Shown piece by piece: positions 36,753 through 45,462 of a stretch of DNA of 64,000 nucleotides; position 1 is the first letter of the stretch; each line of letters begins with the position of its first letter. Both the position numbers and the translations under genes were made by a program. The notes below the pieces were generated by a model, which did not search any database, was not told where the DNA came from, and saw only the letters and a list, made by a program, of their open reading frames with translations. Source of the stretch: Hamadaea tsunoensis DSM 44101 (GTDB taxonomy: Bacteria > Actinomycetota > Actinomycetes > Mycobacteriales > Micromonosporaceae); NCBI RefSeq assembly GCF_000428945.1, contig NZ_AUAX01000009.1, positions 62,001 through 126,000 of the forward strand. The letters are read 5' to 3'.

Positions 36753-39700
36753 ATGGTTCCTTTGATCCGTTCTGGCACGGTCGTGCTCGCGACGGCCGCC
36801 CTCGTGGGCGCCTCGCTGGTGGCCGCGACCCCCGCGCAGGCGGCCGCACCGGCCTTCGTTCAGCAGGCTTCCGCGCACGGGCAGGGCAGCGCGACCCGCG
36901 CGGCGACGATGACCGCCAACACCGCCGCGGGCAACCGCATCATCGTCGAGGTCGGCGTCTGGAGCTCCGGCAACGCCACCGCCACCGCCGTGACCGACAA
37001 CGCGGGCGACACCTTCGTGAAGCTGGTGAGCTTCACCGCCTCCGAGCACACCGAGCTGAGCGTGTGGACGGCGGTCGTCGCCACCGGCGGCACCAAGCCC
37101 GTCATCACCGCCACGGCGACGGCCTCCGCCGACATCGGCCTGGTCGCGCTGGAGTACTCGGGCCTGTCCACTGTGGCCGATGCGAGCGTCGTGGACCGGC
37201 AGTCGCACGCCACCGGGACGACCGGCAGCGCGAGCACGGTCAGCTCGTCGGCGACGACCGCGGTCAGCGCCTCGAACGAGCTGGCCGTCGGCTTCTACGC
37301 CGACTCGGGCTTCGGCTCGACCCTGACCGCCGGCTCCGGCTACACCCAGCGGGCCAAGGTCCAGCAGGTCAGCGACATGGACATGCTCGTCGAGGACGCC
37401 GTCGTCAACACCGGCGCGACCCCGGCGGCCACCTTCGGCACCAGTGCGAGCACGGTGTGGCTGGCGGCGGTCGTGGTGTTCCGCGTACCGGCGGCGGCGG
37501 CGACCGCGCCGGACGCCCCGACCGGCGTGACGGCCACCCCCGGTGACAAGCAGGCGGCGGTGTCCTGGACGGCTCCGGCCGACAACGGCAGCACCATCAC
37601 CTCCTACACCGTGACGCCCTACATCGGCTCGACCGCGCAGACCCCCACCACCGTCACCGGTACGCCGGCCGCCACCAACGCGACGGTCACCGGGCTGACG
37701 AACGGGACCGCGTACACGTTCAGGGTGACGGCCGCGAACGCGATCGGCACCGGCCCGGCGTCGGCGGCCTCCGCGGCGGTGACCCCGGCGGTCAGCACCA
37801 CGGGTTCCTTCGCGGCCCTGCAGAGCTGGCCGATCGTGGCGCTGAGCAACGTCCTGCTGCCCAACGGCAACACGGTCGCGTGGGACGGCTGGCAGCAGCC
37901 GCAGCCGACGGTCGTGTGGAACCCCGCGCAGCCCTCGAACTTCACCACGTTCAACGCCCCGACGAGCGTCTTCTGCGACGGCGCGGCCAGCCTGCCGGAC
38001 GGGCGGCTGCTGGTGGCCGGCGGGTACGGCGTACCGACGACGGGGAATCTCGGCATCGCGGACACGTACATCTTCGACTACACCAACAATTCGTGGACCC
38101 GCGTCGCGGACATGCACTACGCGCGCTGGTACCCGTCGGTGACCGAGACGGCCGACGGCCGCTACGTGGCGATCAGCGGCAACGACACGCTGAACACGCA
38201 CTGGGCGGACACCCCGGAGATCTACGACCCGGCGACCAACACCTGGACGCTGCTGACCGGCGTCTCGACCCCGCAGGTGCACGAGACCGAGTACCCGTTC
38301 ACCTACCTGCTGCCCAGCGGCAAGCTGTTCACCATCGGCACCAACGAGGACAACTCGTTCCTGCTCGACGTGAACGCCAAGACCTGGACGCCGGTCGGCG
38401 GGGCCAGCGGCATCCACAATGGATCGTCGGTCATGTACCTGCCCGGCAAGGTGATGTACAGCGGCGGCGGCGCGGACGTGAACTCGGCCGGCCCGTCGTA
38501 CAAGACCACGTCGGTCATCGACCTCAACGCCGCGACGCCGCAGTGGCAGCAGACCGCGCCGATGAACTCCGCGCGGATCTACCACACGCTGACGATGCTG
38601 CCGAACGGCAAGGTGCTCTCGGTCGGCGGCGCGTCCGACACCGACCAGCACATCATCACCACCGGCCAGCTCCAGACCGAGATCTGGGACCCGGCCACGC
38701 AGACGTGGACGAACGACGCCACGATGGCGGTCTCCCGCAACTACCACTCGACCGCGCTGCTGATGCCGGACGGGCGCGTACTGGTCGCGGGCGGCGGGCA
38801 CCCGTTCCAGGCCAGTGACCCCGGGCAGTTCTCGGCGCAGTACTACTCGCCGGCGTACCTGTCGGCGGGGCCGCGCCCGACCATCACCTCGTCGCCGGCC
38901 GGGACCACCTACGGCTCGACGTTCTCCGTCGGGACCCCGGACGCCGCCGACATCTCGGCGGTCAACCTCGTCTCGCTCGGCGCGGACACCCACCAGCTGG
39001 ACATGAACCAGCACTTCGTGCCGCTGAACTTCACCAAGGGCTCGGGCACGCTCGACGTCACCGCGCCGGCCTCGGCGGGCCTCGCCCCGCCCGGGTACTA
39101 CATGTTGTTCGTGCTCAACAGCGCGGGCGTACCGGCGATGGCCAAGATGATCCAGATCGCCGCCAACCCGACCGCGCCGGCCGCGCCCACCGGCGTCACG
39201 GCCATCCCGGGCAACGCCTCGGCCACGGTCGCCTGGACCGCGCCGAAGAACACCGGCAGCCCGATCACCGGCTACACGGTCACGCCCTACATCGGCGCCA
39301 CCGCGCAGACGCCCACCACGGTGTCCGGCCTGCCGCCGGCGACCAGCGTCAACATCACCGGGCTGACCAACGGCACCGCGTACACCTTCAAGGTCACCGC
39401 CACGAACGGCGTCGGAACCTCGCCGGCCTCCGCGGCCACCAATGCCGTGACGCCCGGTTCGGTCCCACCGCCCACGTTCATCCAACAAGTGAGTACGCAG
39501 AACGGGGCGGCCAGCGTCCTGTCGGTGACGCCGACGGCGAACCTGACGGCCGGCAACCGGCTCATCGTGCAGGCGGGCGTCTGGAGCTCGACGAACGCGA
39601 CGATCAGCTCGGTGACCGACACCGCCGGCGACGTGTTCACGAAGGTCGCGAGCTGGAAGGCGGGCGATCAGACCGAGCAGAGCGTCTGGACCGCGCCGAT

Positions 39701-41078
39701 CACGGCCGGGGCGGGCACGAAGCCGCAGATCACCGCACATGCGACCGGGACGGCCGACGTCGGCGTCAGCGCCCTGGAGTACGCGGGTCTGTCCACAGTG
39801 GCCGACGCGACCGCGGTCGACCAGAAGACCACGAACGCGGGCCTCACGTCGGGGGCCGGATCGGTGTCGTCCGGCGCGACGGCCGGGGCGTCGTCGAGCA
39901 ATTCGCTGGCGCTCGGCTTCTACGCCGACTCGGGCTTCAACACCGGCTTGACCGGCGGTTCCGGCTGGACGGTACGCGGCAACATGTCGCCCAACGGCAA
40001 CATGGACCTGCTGACCGAGGAGAAGACGGTGGCGGCCGGGGACACCCCGAACGCGGCCGTCGGCACCGGCCCGAACACCTACTGGCTGCTCGGTACGCTG
40101 ATCTTCAAGCCCGCGGCCACCAGCGCGCCCACGGCTCCGAGCGCCCCGACGGGCGTCTCGGCGACCGCCGGGAACGGCTCGGCGACGGTCACGTGGACGG
40201 CCCCGAACAACGGCGGCAGTGCGCTCACGTCCTACACGGTGACTCCGTACATCGGCTCCACCGCGCAGACTCCGACCACCGTCACCGGTACGCCCCCGAC
40301 GACCAGTGCCGCGATCAGCGGGCTGACCAACGGGACGGCGTACACGTTCACGGTGACGGCGACGAACGCGGTCGGGACCAGCCCCGCCTCGGCCGCCTCG
40401 GCCGCGGTGACGCCGACGGTCTCGGTGCCGGCACCGGCCTTCGTCCAGGCGAAGTCCACGCAGTCGGGCAGCGCAACCACCCTCGGCGTGACGATGACCA
40501 ACAACACGACCGCGGGCAACCGGATCGTCGTCGAGGTCGGCATCTGGAACTCGTCGTCGAGCGTGATCACCGGGGTCACCGACAACGCCGGTGACACGTT
40601 CACCCTGGTCACTTCGTTCACGGCGAGCGACCACGCGCAGATCAGCGTCTGGACGGCGGTGGTGGCGACCGGCGGCACGAAGCCGACGATCACCGCGACC
40701 GCGCCGAAGACCGCCGACCTGGGCATCGCCGTGGCGGAGTACTCCGGCCTGTCGACGGCCACCGGCACCGGCTCGGTGGACGTCTTCGCCACCGGCACCG
40801 GCACGACGAGCGGAGCGGCCACCGTACGCGCGGCCGCCACTGCTCCGACGACGGCCGCCGGGGAACTCGCGATCTCCTTCTACGGCGACTCCGGTTTCGG
40901 CACCGCGCTGTCCGCCGACGCCGCGTACGCGTCCCGGACGAACCTGTCCCCGAACGGCAACTGGGACATGCTGATCCAGGACGCGACGGTGGCCTCGGGC
41001 GCGACCCCGCAACCGGGGACCGGCACCGGCCCGGCTACCGTCTGGCTCATGGCGACGGTCGTCTTCAAGCATGCCTGA
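36753..41078 (+). CDS. Secreted galactose oxidase/GlxA-like copper radical oxidase with three FN3 modules
   Basis: A secreted 1441-residue protein with signal peptide cut near AQA-A (residue 31). Module order: beta-domain A (~30-250), FN3 (~252-350), kelch oxidase with DUF1929 end (~355-800), FN3 (~808-905), beta-domain B (~906-1125), FN3 (~1128-1225) and beta-domain C (~1228-1441). By alignment from memory with fungal galactose oxidase, the thioether pair is Cys408 (VFCDG) and Tyr460 (ARWYPS). The copper ligands are Tyr664-His665 (RNYHS) and His747 (ADTHQ). All are present, so it should be active. In Streptomyces, GlxA matures a glucan at the tip with CslA. Here it sits between glycosyltransferase genes. 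The three FN3 modules are nearly identical, suggesting recent duplication. Confidence 0.92.
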   Translation: MVPLIRSGTVVLATAALVGASLVAATPAQAAAPAFVQQASAHGQGSATRAATMTANTAAGNRIIVEVGVWSSGNATATAVTDNAGDTFVKLVSFTASEHTELSVWTAVVATGGTKPVITATATASADIGLVALEYSGLSTVADASVVDRQSHATGTTGSASTVSSSATTAVSASNELAVGFYADSGFGSTLTAGSGYTQRAKVQQVSDMDMLVEDAVVNTGATPAATFGTSASTVWLAAVVVFRVPAAAATAPDAPTGVTATPGDKQAAVSWTAPADNGSTITSYTVTPYIGSTAQTPTTVTGTPAATNATVTGLTNGTAYTFRVTAANAIGTGPASAASAAVTPAVSTTGSFAALQSWPIVALSNVLLPNGNTVAWDGWQQPQPTVVWNPAQPSNFTTFNAPTSVFCDGAASLPDGRLLVAGGYGVPTTGNLGIADTYIFDYTNNSWTRVADMHYARWYPSVTETADGRYVAISGNDTLNTHWADTPEIYDPATNTWTLLTGVSTPQVHETEYPFTYLLPSGKLFTIGTNEDNSFLLDVNAKTWTPVGGASGIHNGSSVMYLPGKVMYSGGGADVNSAGPSYKTTSVIDLNAATPQWQQTAPMNSARIYHTLTMLPNGKVLSVGGASDTDQHIITTGQLQTEIWDPATQTWTNDATMAVSRNYHSTALLMPDGRVLVAGGGHPFQASDPGQFSAQYYSPAYLSAGPRPTITSSPAGTTYGSTFSVGTPDAADISAVNLVSLGADTHQLDMNQHFVPLNFTKGSGTLDVTAPASAGLAPPGYYMLFVLNSAGVPAMAKMIQIAANPTAPAAPTGVTAIPGNASATVAWTAPKNTGSPITGYTVTPYIGATAQTPTTVSGLPPATSVNITGLTNGTAYTFKVTATNGVGTSPASAATNAVTPGSVPPPTFIQQVSTQNGAASVLSVTPTANLTAGNRLIVQAGVWSSTNATISSVTDTAGDVFTKVASWKAGDQTEQSVWTAPITAGAGTKPQITAHATGTADVGVSALEYAGLSTVADATAVDQKTTNAGLTSGAGSVSSGATAGASSSNSLALGFYADSGFNTGLTGGSGWTVRGNMSPNGNMDLLTEEKTVAAGDTPNAAVGTGPNTYWLLGTLIFKPAATSAPTAPSAPTGVSATAGNGSATVTWTAPNNGGSALTSYTVTPYIGSTAQTPTTVTGTPPTTSAAISGLTNGTAYTFTVTATNAVGTSPASAASAAVTPTVSVPAPAFVQAKSTQSGSATTLGVTMTNNTTAGNRIVVEVGIWNSSSSVITGVTDNAGDTFTLVTSFTASDHAQISVWTAVVATGGTKPTITATAPKTADLGIAVAEYSGLSTATGTGSVDVFATGTGTTSGAATVRAAATAPTTAAGELAISFYGDSGFGTALSADAAYASRTNLSPNGNWDMLIQDATVASGATPQPGTGTGPATVWLMATVVFKHA

Positions 41079-41499
41079 CCAGCGCATCTCTGACAGCGAG
41101 CCGGTCCGCCTTCCGAGGTGGGCCGGCCCGCTGGCCGTCGAGGGCCTCGTGCTCGTGCTCGCGACGGTGCTCGGGGTGCTGCTGTGGCCCGACAGCACCC
41201 CGCATCCGGACCGGGTGACGACCCTGGTGCAGGCGTGCGACCTGAGCGCGTTCGGGGCCGCGCAGGTCGACTTCACGATCCGCAACGACGACGTCGTCGA
41301 GCACAACTACGAGGTGCTGCTGCGTGTCTCGCACGGCACGACGCCGCTGGGGACCAACCTGAGTTACGGCAACTTCGTGAAGCCCGCGCAGACGATCACC
41401 GTGCACGCGCTCGTGCCGGTCACCGGCGACACCGCCGACGCCGTCTGCGCAGCCAAGGCCACCGTCCACGACACCGAGGTCGGCCACCGGCACTCCTAG
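41071..41499 (+). CDS. Small membrane-anchored protein coupled to the copper oxidase
   Basis: A 142-residue protein with one helix (about 20-42) near the N-terminus and an external beta-rich domain, in which the two cysteines Cys56 and Cys124 could pair. The domain contains VDFTIRNDDVVEHNYEVLL. It ends histidine-rich (TEVGHRHS). Its ATG overlaps the oxidase stop by eight bases, so it is translated with it. It may be a docking partner or help copper loading; both are guesses. No family is recognised. Confidence 0.7.
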   Translation: MPDQRISDSEPVRLPRWAGPLAVEGLVLVLATVLGVLLWPDSTPHPDRVTTLVQACDLSAFGAAQVDFTIRNDDVVEHNYEVLLRVSHGTTPLGTNLSYGNFVKPAQTITVHALVPVTGDTADAVCAAKATVHDTEVGHRHS

Positions 41500-41536
41500 T
41501 CCGGTAGCCGCCGTCACCGCTCAGGAGGAACACCGC

Positions 41537-42565
41537 ATGTCGAACGCCGTACCCGCGCCGGAGCACCGGCCGGGCCTGTCCACCGCGCGCCTGCTGCGCC
41601 TGATGCGGCGGGCCGTGGCCGAGTGCTCGCTCGACCTCGCCGGCCGGGTCGTGCTCACCGAGGCGGCCACCGGACCGTACGTCGTGACGCCGATCCTGGC
41701 CGCGCTGGCCGGGGCCGAGGTCGTGGCGTGGACGAAGACCACCCGGTACGGCACGGCGGCCGACATCGCGGCGACGACCATGGCCCTGGCCAAGGAGGCG
41801 GGCGTCGCGGACCGGATCACCGTCACCGAGACCCGTGATCTCGCGGACGTGGCCCGCGCCGACGTCATCACCAACTCCGGCCACGTACGCCCGATCGACC
41901 GCGCCCTGATCGACGCGATGAAGCCGACGGCGGTCGTGCCGCTGATGTTCGAGGCGTGGGAGGCCGAAGCCGGGCGCAGCGACCTCGACCTGACCGCCTT
42001 GCGCGCCAAGGGCGTCCAGATCCACGGCACGAACGAGCGGCACCCGAACGTCGACGTGTTCTCCTACCTCGGCCTGATGGCCGTGAAGCTGCTGCTCGAC
42101 GCGGGCGTTCCGGCGTACCGGAGCCGGATCGCGGTGCTCTGCGACAACCCGTTCCACGACTACCTCGTCCGCGGCCTCGAAGGTGCGGGCGCCACGGTCA
42201 CCTCGGCCGCCTCCCTGGCCGGCCTGCTCGACCAGGACGCTCCGGACGCCCTGCTCGTCTCGCAGAAGCCGCGTGGTGGATCGGTGCTCTCGGCGGCCGA
42301 GGTCGAACGGCTCGCGAGCGGCTGGCCCGGCGTACTCGTGGCGCAGTATTGGGGTGACCTGGACCGCGCGGAGCTGGCGCGGTACGACCTGCCGGTGTGG
42401 CCCGCGACGGCGCCCGGGGCCGGGCACATGGCGGTGCTGCCCTCGGAGGTCGGGCCGGAGCCGATCGTGCGCCTGCAGTCCGGCGGGCTGAAGGTCGGCG
42501 AGGTGCTGCTGAAGCCGGCGGCCGAGCGGACGGCGGCGGATCTGGAGTATGTCGATGAGCTCTGA
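41537..42565 (+). CDS. Unrecognised Rossmann-type protein paired with formyltransferase
   Basis: A 342-residue soluble protein with two alpha/beta halves. The first has VVLTEAATGPYVVTPILAALAG followed by AEVVAWTKTTRYGTA, and then ADVITNSGHVRPIDR, which reads like an NAD-binding dehydrogenase (D-2-hydroxyacid/SAH hydrolase shape). The second has RIAVLCDNPFHDYLVRGLEGA, a second nucleotide-binding-like strand. A histidine/asparagine-rich IHGTNERHPN sits between. The substrate is unknown. Its last 17 bases overlap the formyltransferase gene, so the two act together, probably in making or checking a formylated sugar or amine. A good AGGAGGA lies upstream. Confidence 0.7.
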   Translation: MSNAVPAPEHRPGLSTARLLRLMRRAVAECSLDLAGRVVLTEAATGPYVVTPILAALAGAEVVAWTKTTRYGTAADIAATTMALAKEAGVADRITVTETRDLADVARADVITNSGHVRPIDRALIDAMKPTAVVPLMFEAWEAEAGRSDLDLTALRAKGVQIHGTNERHPNVDVFSYLGLMAVKLLLDAGVPAYRSRIAVLCDNPFHDYLVRGLEGAGATVTSAASLAGLLDQDAPDALLVSQKPRGGSVLSAAEVERLASGWPGVLVAQYWGDLDRAELARYDLPVWPATAPGAGHMAVLPSEVGPEPIVRLQSGGLKVGEVLLKPAAERTAADLEYVDEL

Positions 42566-43502
42566 GGTGCGCGTTCTACTCGTGGGCCTGGGCCCCACCA
42601 CCGAGACGGCGCTGAACAGCCTGCTCGCGCGGTGCTCGGTCGTGGGGCTGCTGCGGCCCGGCGACGACACCGTGGTCGAGACCGCCCGGAAGCTGGACAT
42701 CCCGGTCCGCGCCGAGACGTCCGTGGCCGCCCTGAAGTCCTTTGTGGACGAGCTGGCGCCGGACGCGGTCGTCGTGTCGTCGTATGACCGGATCCTGCCG
42801 GCGGAGGTGCTGGAGGGGCGGCCGTTCGTGAACGTGCACTACGCCCCGCTGCCGCGCTACCGGGGCCGGGCCACGGTCAACTGGGCGCTGATCAACGGCG
42901 AGCCGAGCGCGACGATCTCCGTACACTGCCTGGTCCCCGGGCTCGACGCGGGCGGCATCCTGTTCGCGCAGGACGTGCCGATCGGGCCGCGCGACACCGT
43001 CACCGAGCTCTACGACCGGCTCAACGCCGTGCAGGAGACCGCCCTGGGCGACGCGGTCCTGCGCCGGATCGCCGGTGACACCGGTGTCGAGCAGGACGAA
43101 AACCTCGCCACCTACGCCTGTACGCGGCTGCCCGCCGACGGCGAGATCGACTGGTCCGGCCCGACCGTGGCCGCCGACCGGCTCGTCCGCGCGCTGACCG
43201 CGCCGTTCCCGGGGGCGTACACGTACCTGGGGCTGGAGCAGCTGGTGGTCGACCGGGCCGAGCCGCGCGACGACGCCCCGGTCTTCGACGGGCGGATCCC
43301 GGGCCGGGTGGTCGGACGATCGGCGGCCGGCGGCTGGGTGGACGTCCTCACCGGCGACGGCGTCCTGCGCCTGCACGAGGTACGCCTGCGCGGCGAACGC
43401 CACCGGGCGGGCGACCTGATCCGGTCGGTGAAGGTCACGCTGGGTTTGCGCCAGGCCGACCTGCTGGCGAAGATCGCCGAACTGGAAGCACGGCTCGCGT
43501 GA
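42549..43502 (+). CDS. Sugar N-formyltransferase-like enzyme
   Basis: A 317-residue enzyme of the N10-formyltetrahydrofolate-dependent formyltransferase fold. The active-site triad is present: Asn95 and His97 in FVNVHYAPLPRYRG and Asp133 in GLDAGG. Met-tRNA formyltransferase shares these motifs, but the gene lies in a polysaccharide locus beside DegT aminotransferases. Sugar formylation (VioF/WbtJ/ArnA-like, forming an N-formylamino sugar) is therefore more likely. It starts at ATG 42549 (or 42555) inside the previous gene. Confidence 0.85.
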   Translation: MSMSSEVRVLLVGLGPTTETALNSLLARCSVVGLLRPGDDTVVETARKLDIPVRAETSVAALKSFVDELAPDAVVVSSYDRILPAEVLEGRPFVNVHYAPLPRYRGRATVNWALINGEPSATISVHCLVPGLDAGGILFAQDVPIGPRDTVTELYDRLNAVQETALGDAVLRRIAGDTGVEQDENLATYACTRLPADGEIDWSGPTVAADRLVRALTAPFPGAYTYLGLEQLVVDRAEPRDDAPVFDGRIPGRVVGRSAAGGWVDVLTGDGVLRLHEVRLRGERHRAGDLIRSVKVTLGLRQADLLAKIAELEARLA

Positions 43503-43730
43503 GCGGGCGCACCGCCTGTCCGCCGCGCAACCGGTCGACCGGCCCAGCATGGAGGCACGGAAGACTGAATCCGGCTTCGGGTAGTGCCAGAAATCGGTCA
43601 AGGGGGCTCCGCGCCAGACGCTGGACTTGCTAGTCTTCGCGCGCCCAGGTCGATGACGCACAGTGATCAAATGTGCCCGACGAAGTCTGTGATCACGTAC
43701 GCCGTTCGCGTACCTCACCGAAGGGTCGTC

Positions 43731-45242
43731 ATGTCCAACGAGACGTGGACGTACAAGAAGCCACGCCCCCGGCGACGCATGGGACGCATGATCGGTATCA
43801 CGACGGCGATCGCGGCCGTCGTCGCGGGCGCCACCGTCGTCGTCCTCGCGGTCAACCGGTCCGACGGCAACGCCGACCGCTCGGCGACCGGCGGCGACTC
43901 GTCGCTGGGCGTACCGGGATCGCCGGGCGGGGTCCTGCCGTCCGGATCGGCGGGCCCGAGCGCCTCCGCGTCACCGTCCGCCTCACCGTCACCGTCGGCG
44001 GCCTCGTTGTCGAAGACGGCCGCGGCCAAGGGCGGCACCGGGGTCAAGCTGCGCGGGGTCGACGGCGGCACCGGCTACTACGGCAAGTTCTCGCCCGGCC
44101 TGCCGACCAGCGCGTCGTTCTTCCCGGTCGCGGTGTGGTTCGAGAGCGTCAGCGACAGCGGCGACACGGCCAAGGACAAGGCCGCCGGCCTGAACACCTA
44201 CGTCGAGCTGACCGACTCCAGCCGGCTGGACGTCGTCAAGGCGGCCGGCATGTACGCGATCACCGACCAGGAGAACTGGTCGGGCGACGCGCTCGTCGGC
44301 CACCTGCTCAGCGACGAGGCCGACATGTGGGGCGGCCCCGGCAGCGCGACCTGGACCGGCAAGTACCCCGGCGACGGGACGATCTGCAACCCGGGCAACG
44401 CGTCCTGCGGGTACACGGTCCAGTCGACCCTGCGCGGCAAGCTGCCGGCCGACAAGCGGATGCGCTACGCCAACTACGGCAAGGGCATCACGTTCTGGCA
44501 GAGCGACAGCCAGGCGGCCAAGTTCGTGAACACGTACCAGGACCTGCTGTCGGCCGACAACTACTGGTTCACCGACAACAACATCTGTACGCCGACCGAA
44601 GGCGGCTCCCTCTTCGGCGACCGTACGCTGTCGTCGGCCGAGTGCCACCGCGCCTCGAACTACGGCAAGACGATCGACCGGGTCCGGTCGCTGGTGTCGC
44701 CCAAGGGCAGCAAGCCGGTGTGGGCCTTCGTCGAACTGGGCCACCCGTTCACCGAGGGCGACTGGCCGTCGATCACGGGCGCGCAGGCGACCGCGGCGGT
44801 CTGGAGCAGCCTCATCCACGGCGCCCGCGGCATCATCTACTTCAACCACAGCTTCGCCGGCGACTGCCAGACGCAGCACGCCCTGCGCGACAGCTGCTAC
44901 TCGGCGATCCGGCAGTCGGTCACGGCCGTCAACGCCCGGGTCAAGGCGCTCGCGCCGGTCCTCAACGCGCCGTTCGCGGACAACGTGGTGAAGGGCAGCG
45001 CGGGGGTCGACGTCTCGCTGAAGTGGTACAACGGCAACTTCTACCTGCTGGCCGGGTCCAACGGGGGGACGGGCAAGCAGACGTTCAAGCTGCCCTGCAT
45101 CGGGAAGACGGCCAACGCCACGGTCCTGGACGAGGGGCGGTCGATCCCGATCAGCGGGGGAACGTTCTCCGACACGTTCGCCAACTCCAACGCGGTGCAC
45201 ATCTACCGCATCGACGGCGGGTCCAGCTGCGGCGCTTACTAG
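43731..45242 (+). CDS. Membrane-anchored TIM-barrel-like glycoside-hydrolase candidate
   Basis: A 503-residue protein. A basic start (KKPRPRRRMGR) precedes a single hydrophobic helix (about 18-42). A Pro/Ser/Ala spacer (about 70-95) leads to a large outside domain. This begins GTGYYGKFSPGLPTSASFFPVAVWFES and has Cys pairs (CNPGNASC, CTPTEGGS..., CQTQHALRDSC). FVELGHPFTEGDW and GARGIIYFNHSFAG fit the barrel strands of a polysaccharide-degrading or -modifying enzyme. No family is certain. The ATG at 43731 follows GAAGGG. The 228-base gap before it holds a TAGTCT-like -10 (43631) but nothing firm. It could trim the polymer made by this locus. Confidence 0.7.
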   Translation: MSNETWTYKKPRPRRRMGRMIGITTAIAAVVAGATVVVLAVNRSDGNADRSATGGDSSLGVPGSPGGVLPSGSAGPSASASPSASPSPSAASLSKTAAAKGGTGVKLRGVDGGTGYYGKFSPGLPTSASFFPVAVWFESVSDSGDTAKDKAAGLNTYVELTDSSRLDVVKAAGMYAITDQENWSGDALVGHLLSDEADMWGGPGSATWTGKYPGDGTICNPGNASCGYTVQSTLRGKLPADKRMRYANYGKGITFWQSDSQAAKFVNTYQDLLSADNYWFTDNNICTPTEGGSLFGDRTLSSAECHRASNYGKTIDRVRSLVSPKGSKPVWAFVELGHPFTEGDWPSITGAQATAAVWSSLIHGARGIIYFNHSFAGDCQTQHALRDSCYSAIRQSVTAVNARVKALAPVLNAPFADNVVKGSAGVDVSLKWYNGNFYLLAGSNGGTGKQTFKLPCIGKTANATVLDEGRSIPISGGTFSDTFANSNAVHIYRIDGGSSCGAY

Positions 45243-45255
45243 CGGGGTTTTCGGC

Positions 45256-45302
45256 CCGGGCCTTTGGGGGTCCGGGCCTTTGGGGGTCCGGGCCTTCGGG
45301 CT
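45256..45302 (+). repeat. Tandem 16-bp repeat, 3 units
   Basis: Two exact units of CCGGGCCTTTGGGGGT (45256-45271, 45272-45287) and a degenerate third (to 45302), directly after the stop at 45242. A compact CCGCCC-TTC-GGGCGG hairpin (45327-45341) follows. Confidence 0.9.
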
Positions 45303-45326
45303 AGGGGTGGAAGGTTGTTGCTGGGC

Positions 45327-45341
45327 CCGCCCTTCGGGCGG
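45327..45341. terminator. Compact hairpin, possible terminator
   Basis: Six-pair stem CCGCCC/GGGCGG with a three-base TTC loop between the convergent genes ending at 45242 and 45463. There is no T-run. Confidence 0.4.
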
Positions 45342-45383
45342 TGCCGGGCACTCGGCCCCATAGTGCAACGTCCGTCAGCACAG

Positions 45384-45414
45384 AGATCAACAATTACTTC
45401 GTATTTGTTGATCT
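45384..45414. repeat. AT-rich inverted repeat in the convergent gap
   Basis: AGATCAACAA (45384-45393) and TTGTTGATCT (45405-45414) form a perfect ten-base inverted repeat around a 11-base loop. It is markedly less GC-rich than the surroundings and could be a bidirectional transcription stop. Confidence 0.7.
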
Positions 45415-45462
45415 TGCACTGCCGGACGTCGCGGGCCGAGTGCGGTGCGGTTGCGGCCGTGG

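Noticed and set aside
36684-41306. 1540-codon minus-strand frame opposite the copper oxidase
   Set aside because: Composition is that of a shadow frame, while the plus strand encodes a complete oxidase with signal peptide and active site.
42549-43502. Annotation as methionyl-tRNA formyltransferase (fmt)
   Set aside because: Catalytic motifs are shared, but the polysaccharide context and absence of def/priA-type neighbours make sugar formylation more likely.
45256-45302. Tandem repeat considered as a CRISPR array
   Set aside because: The units are directly abutted with no unique spacers, and no cas gene is present.
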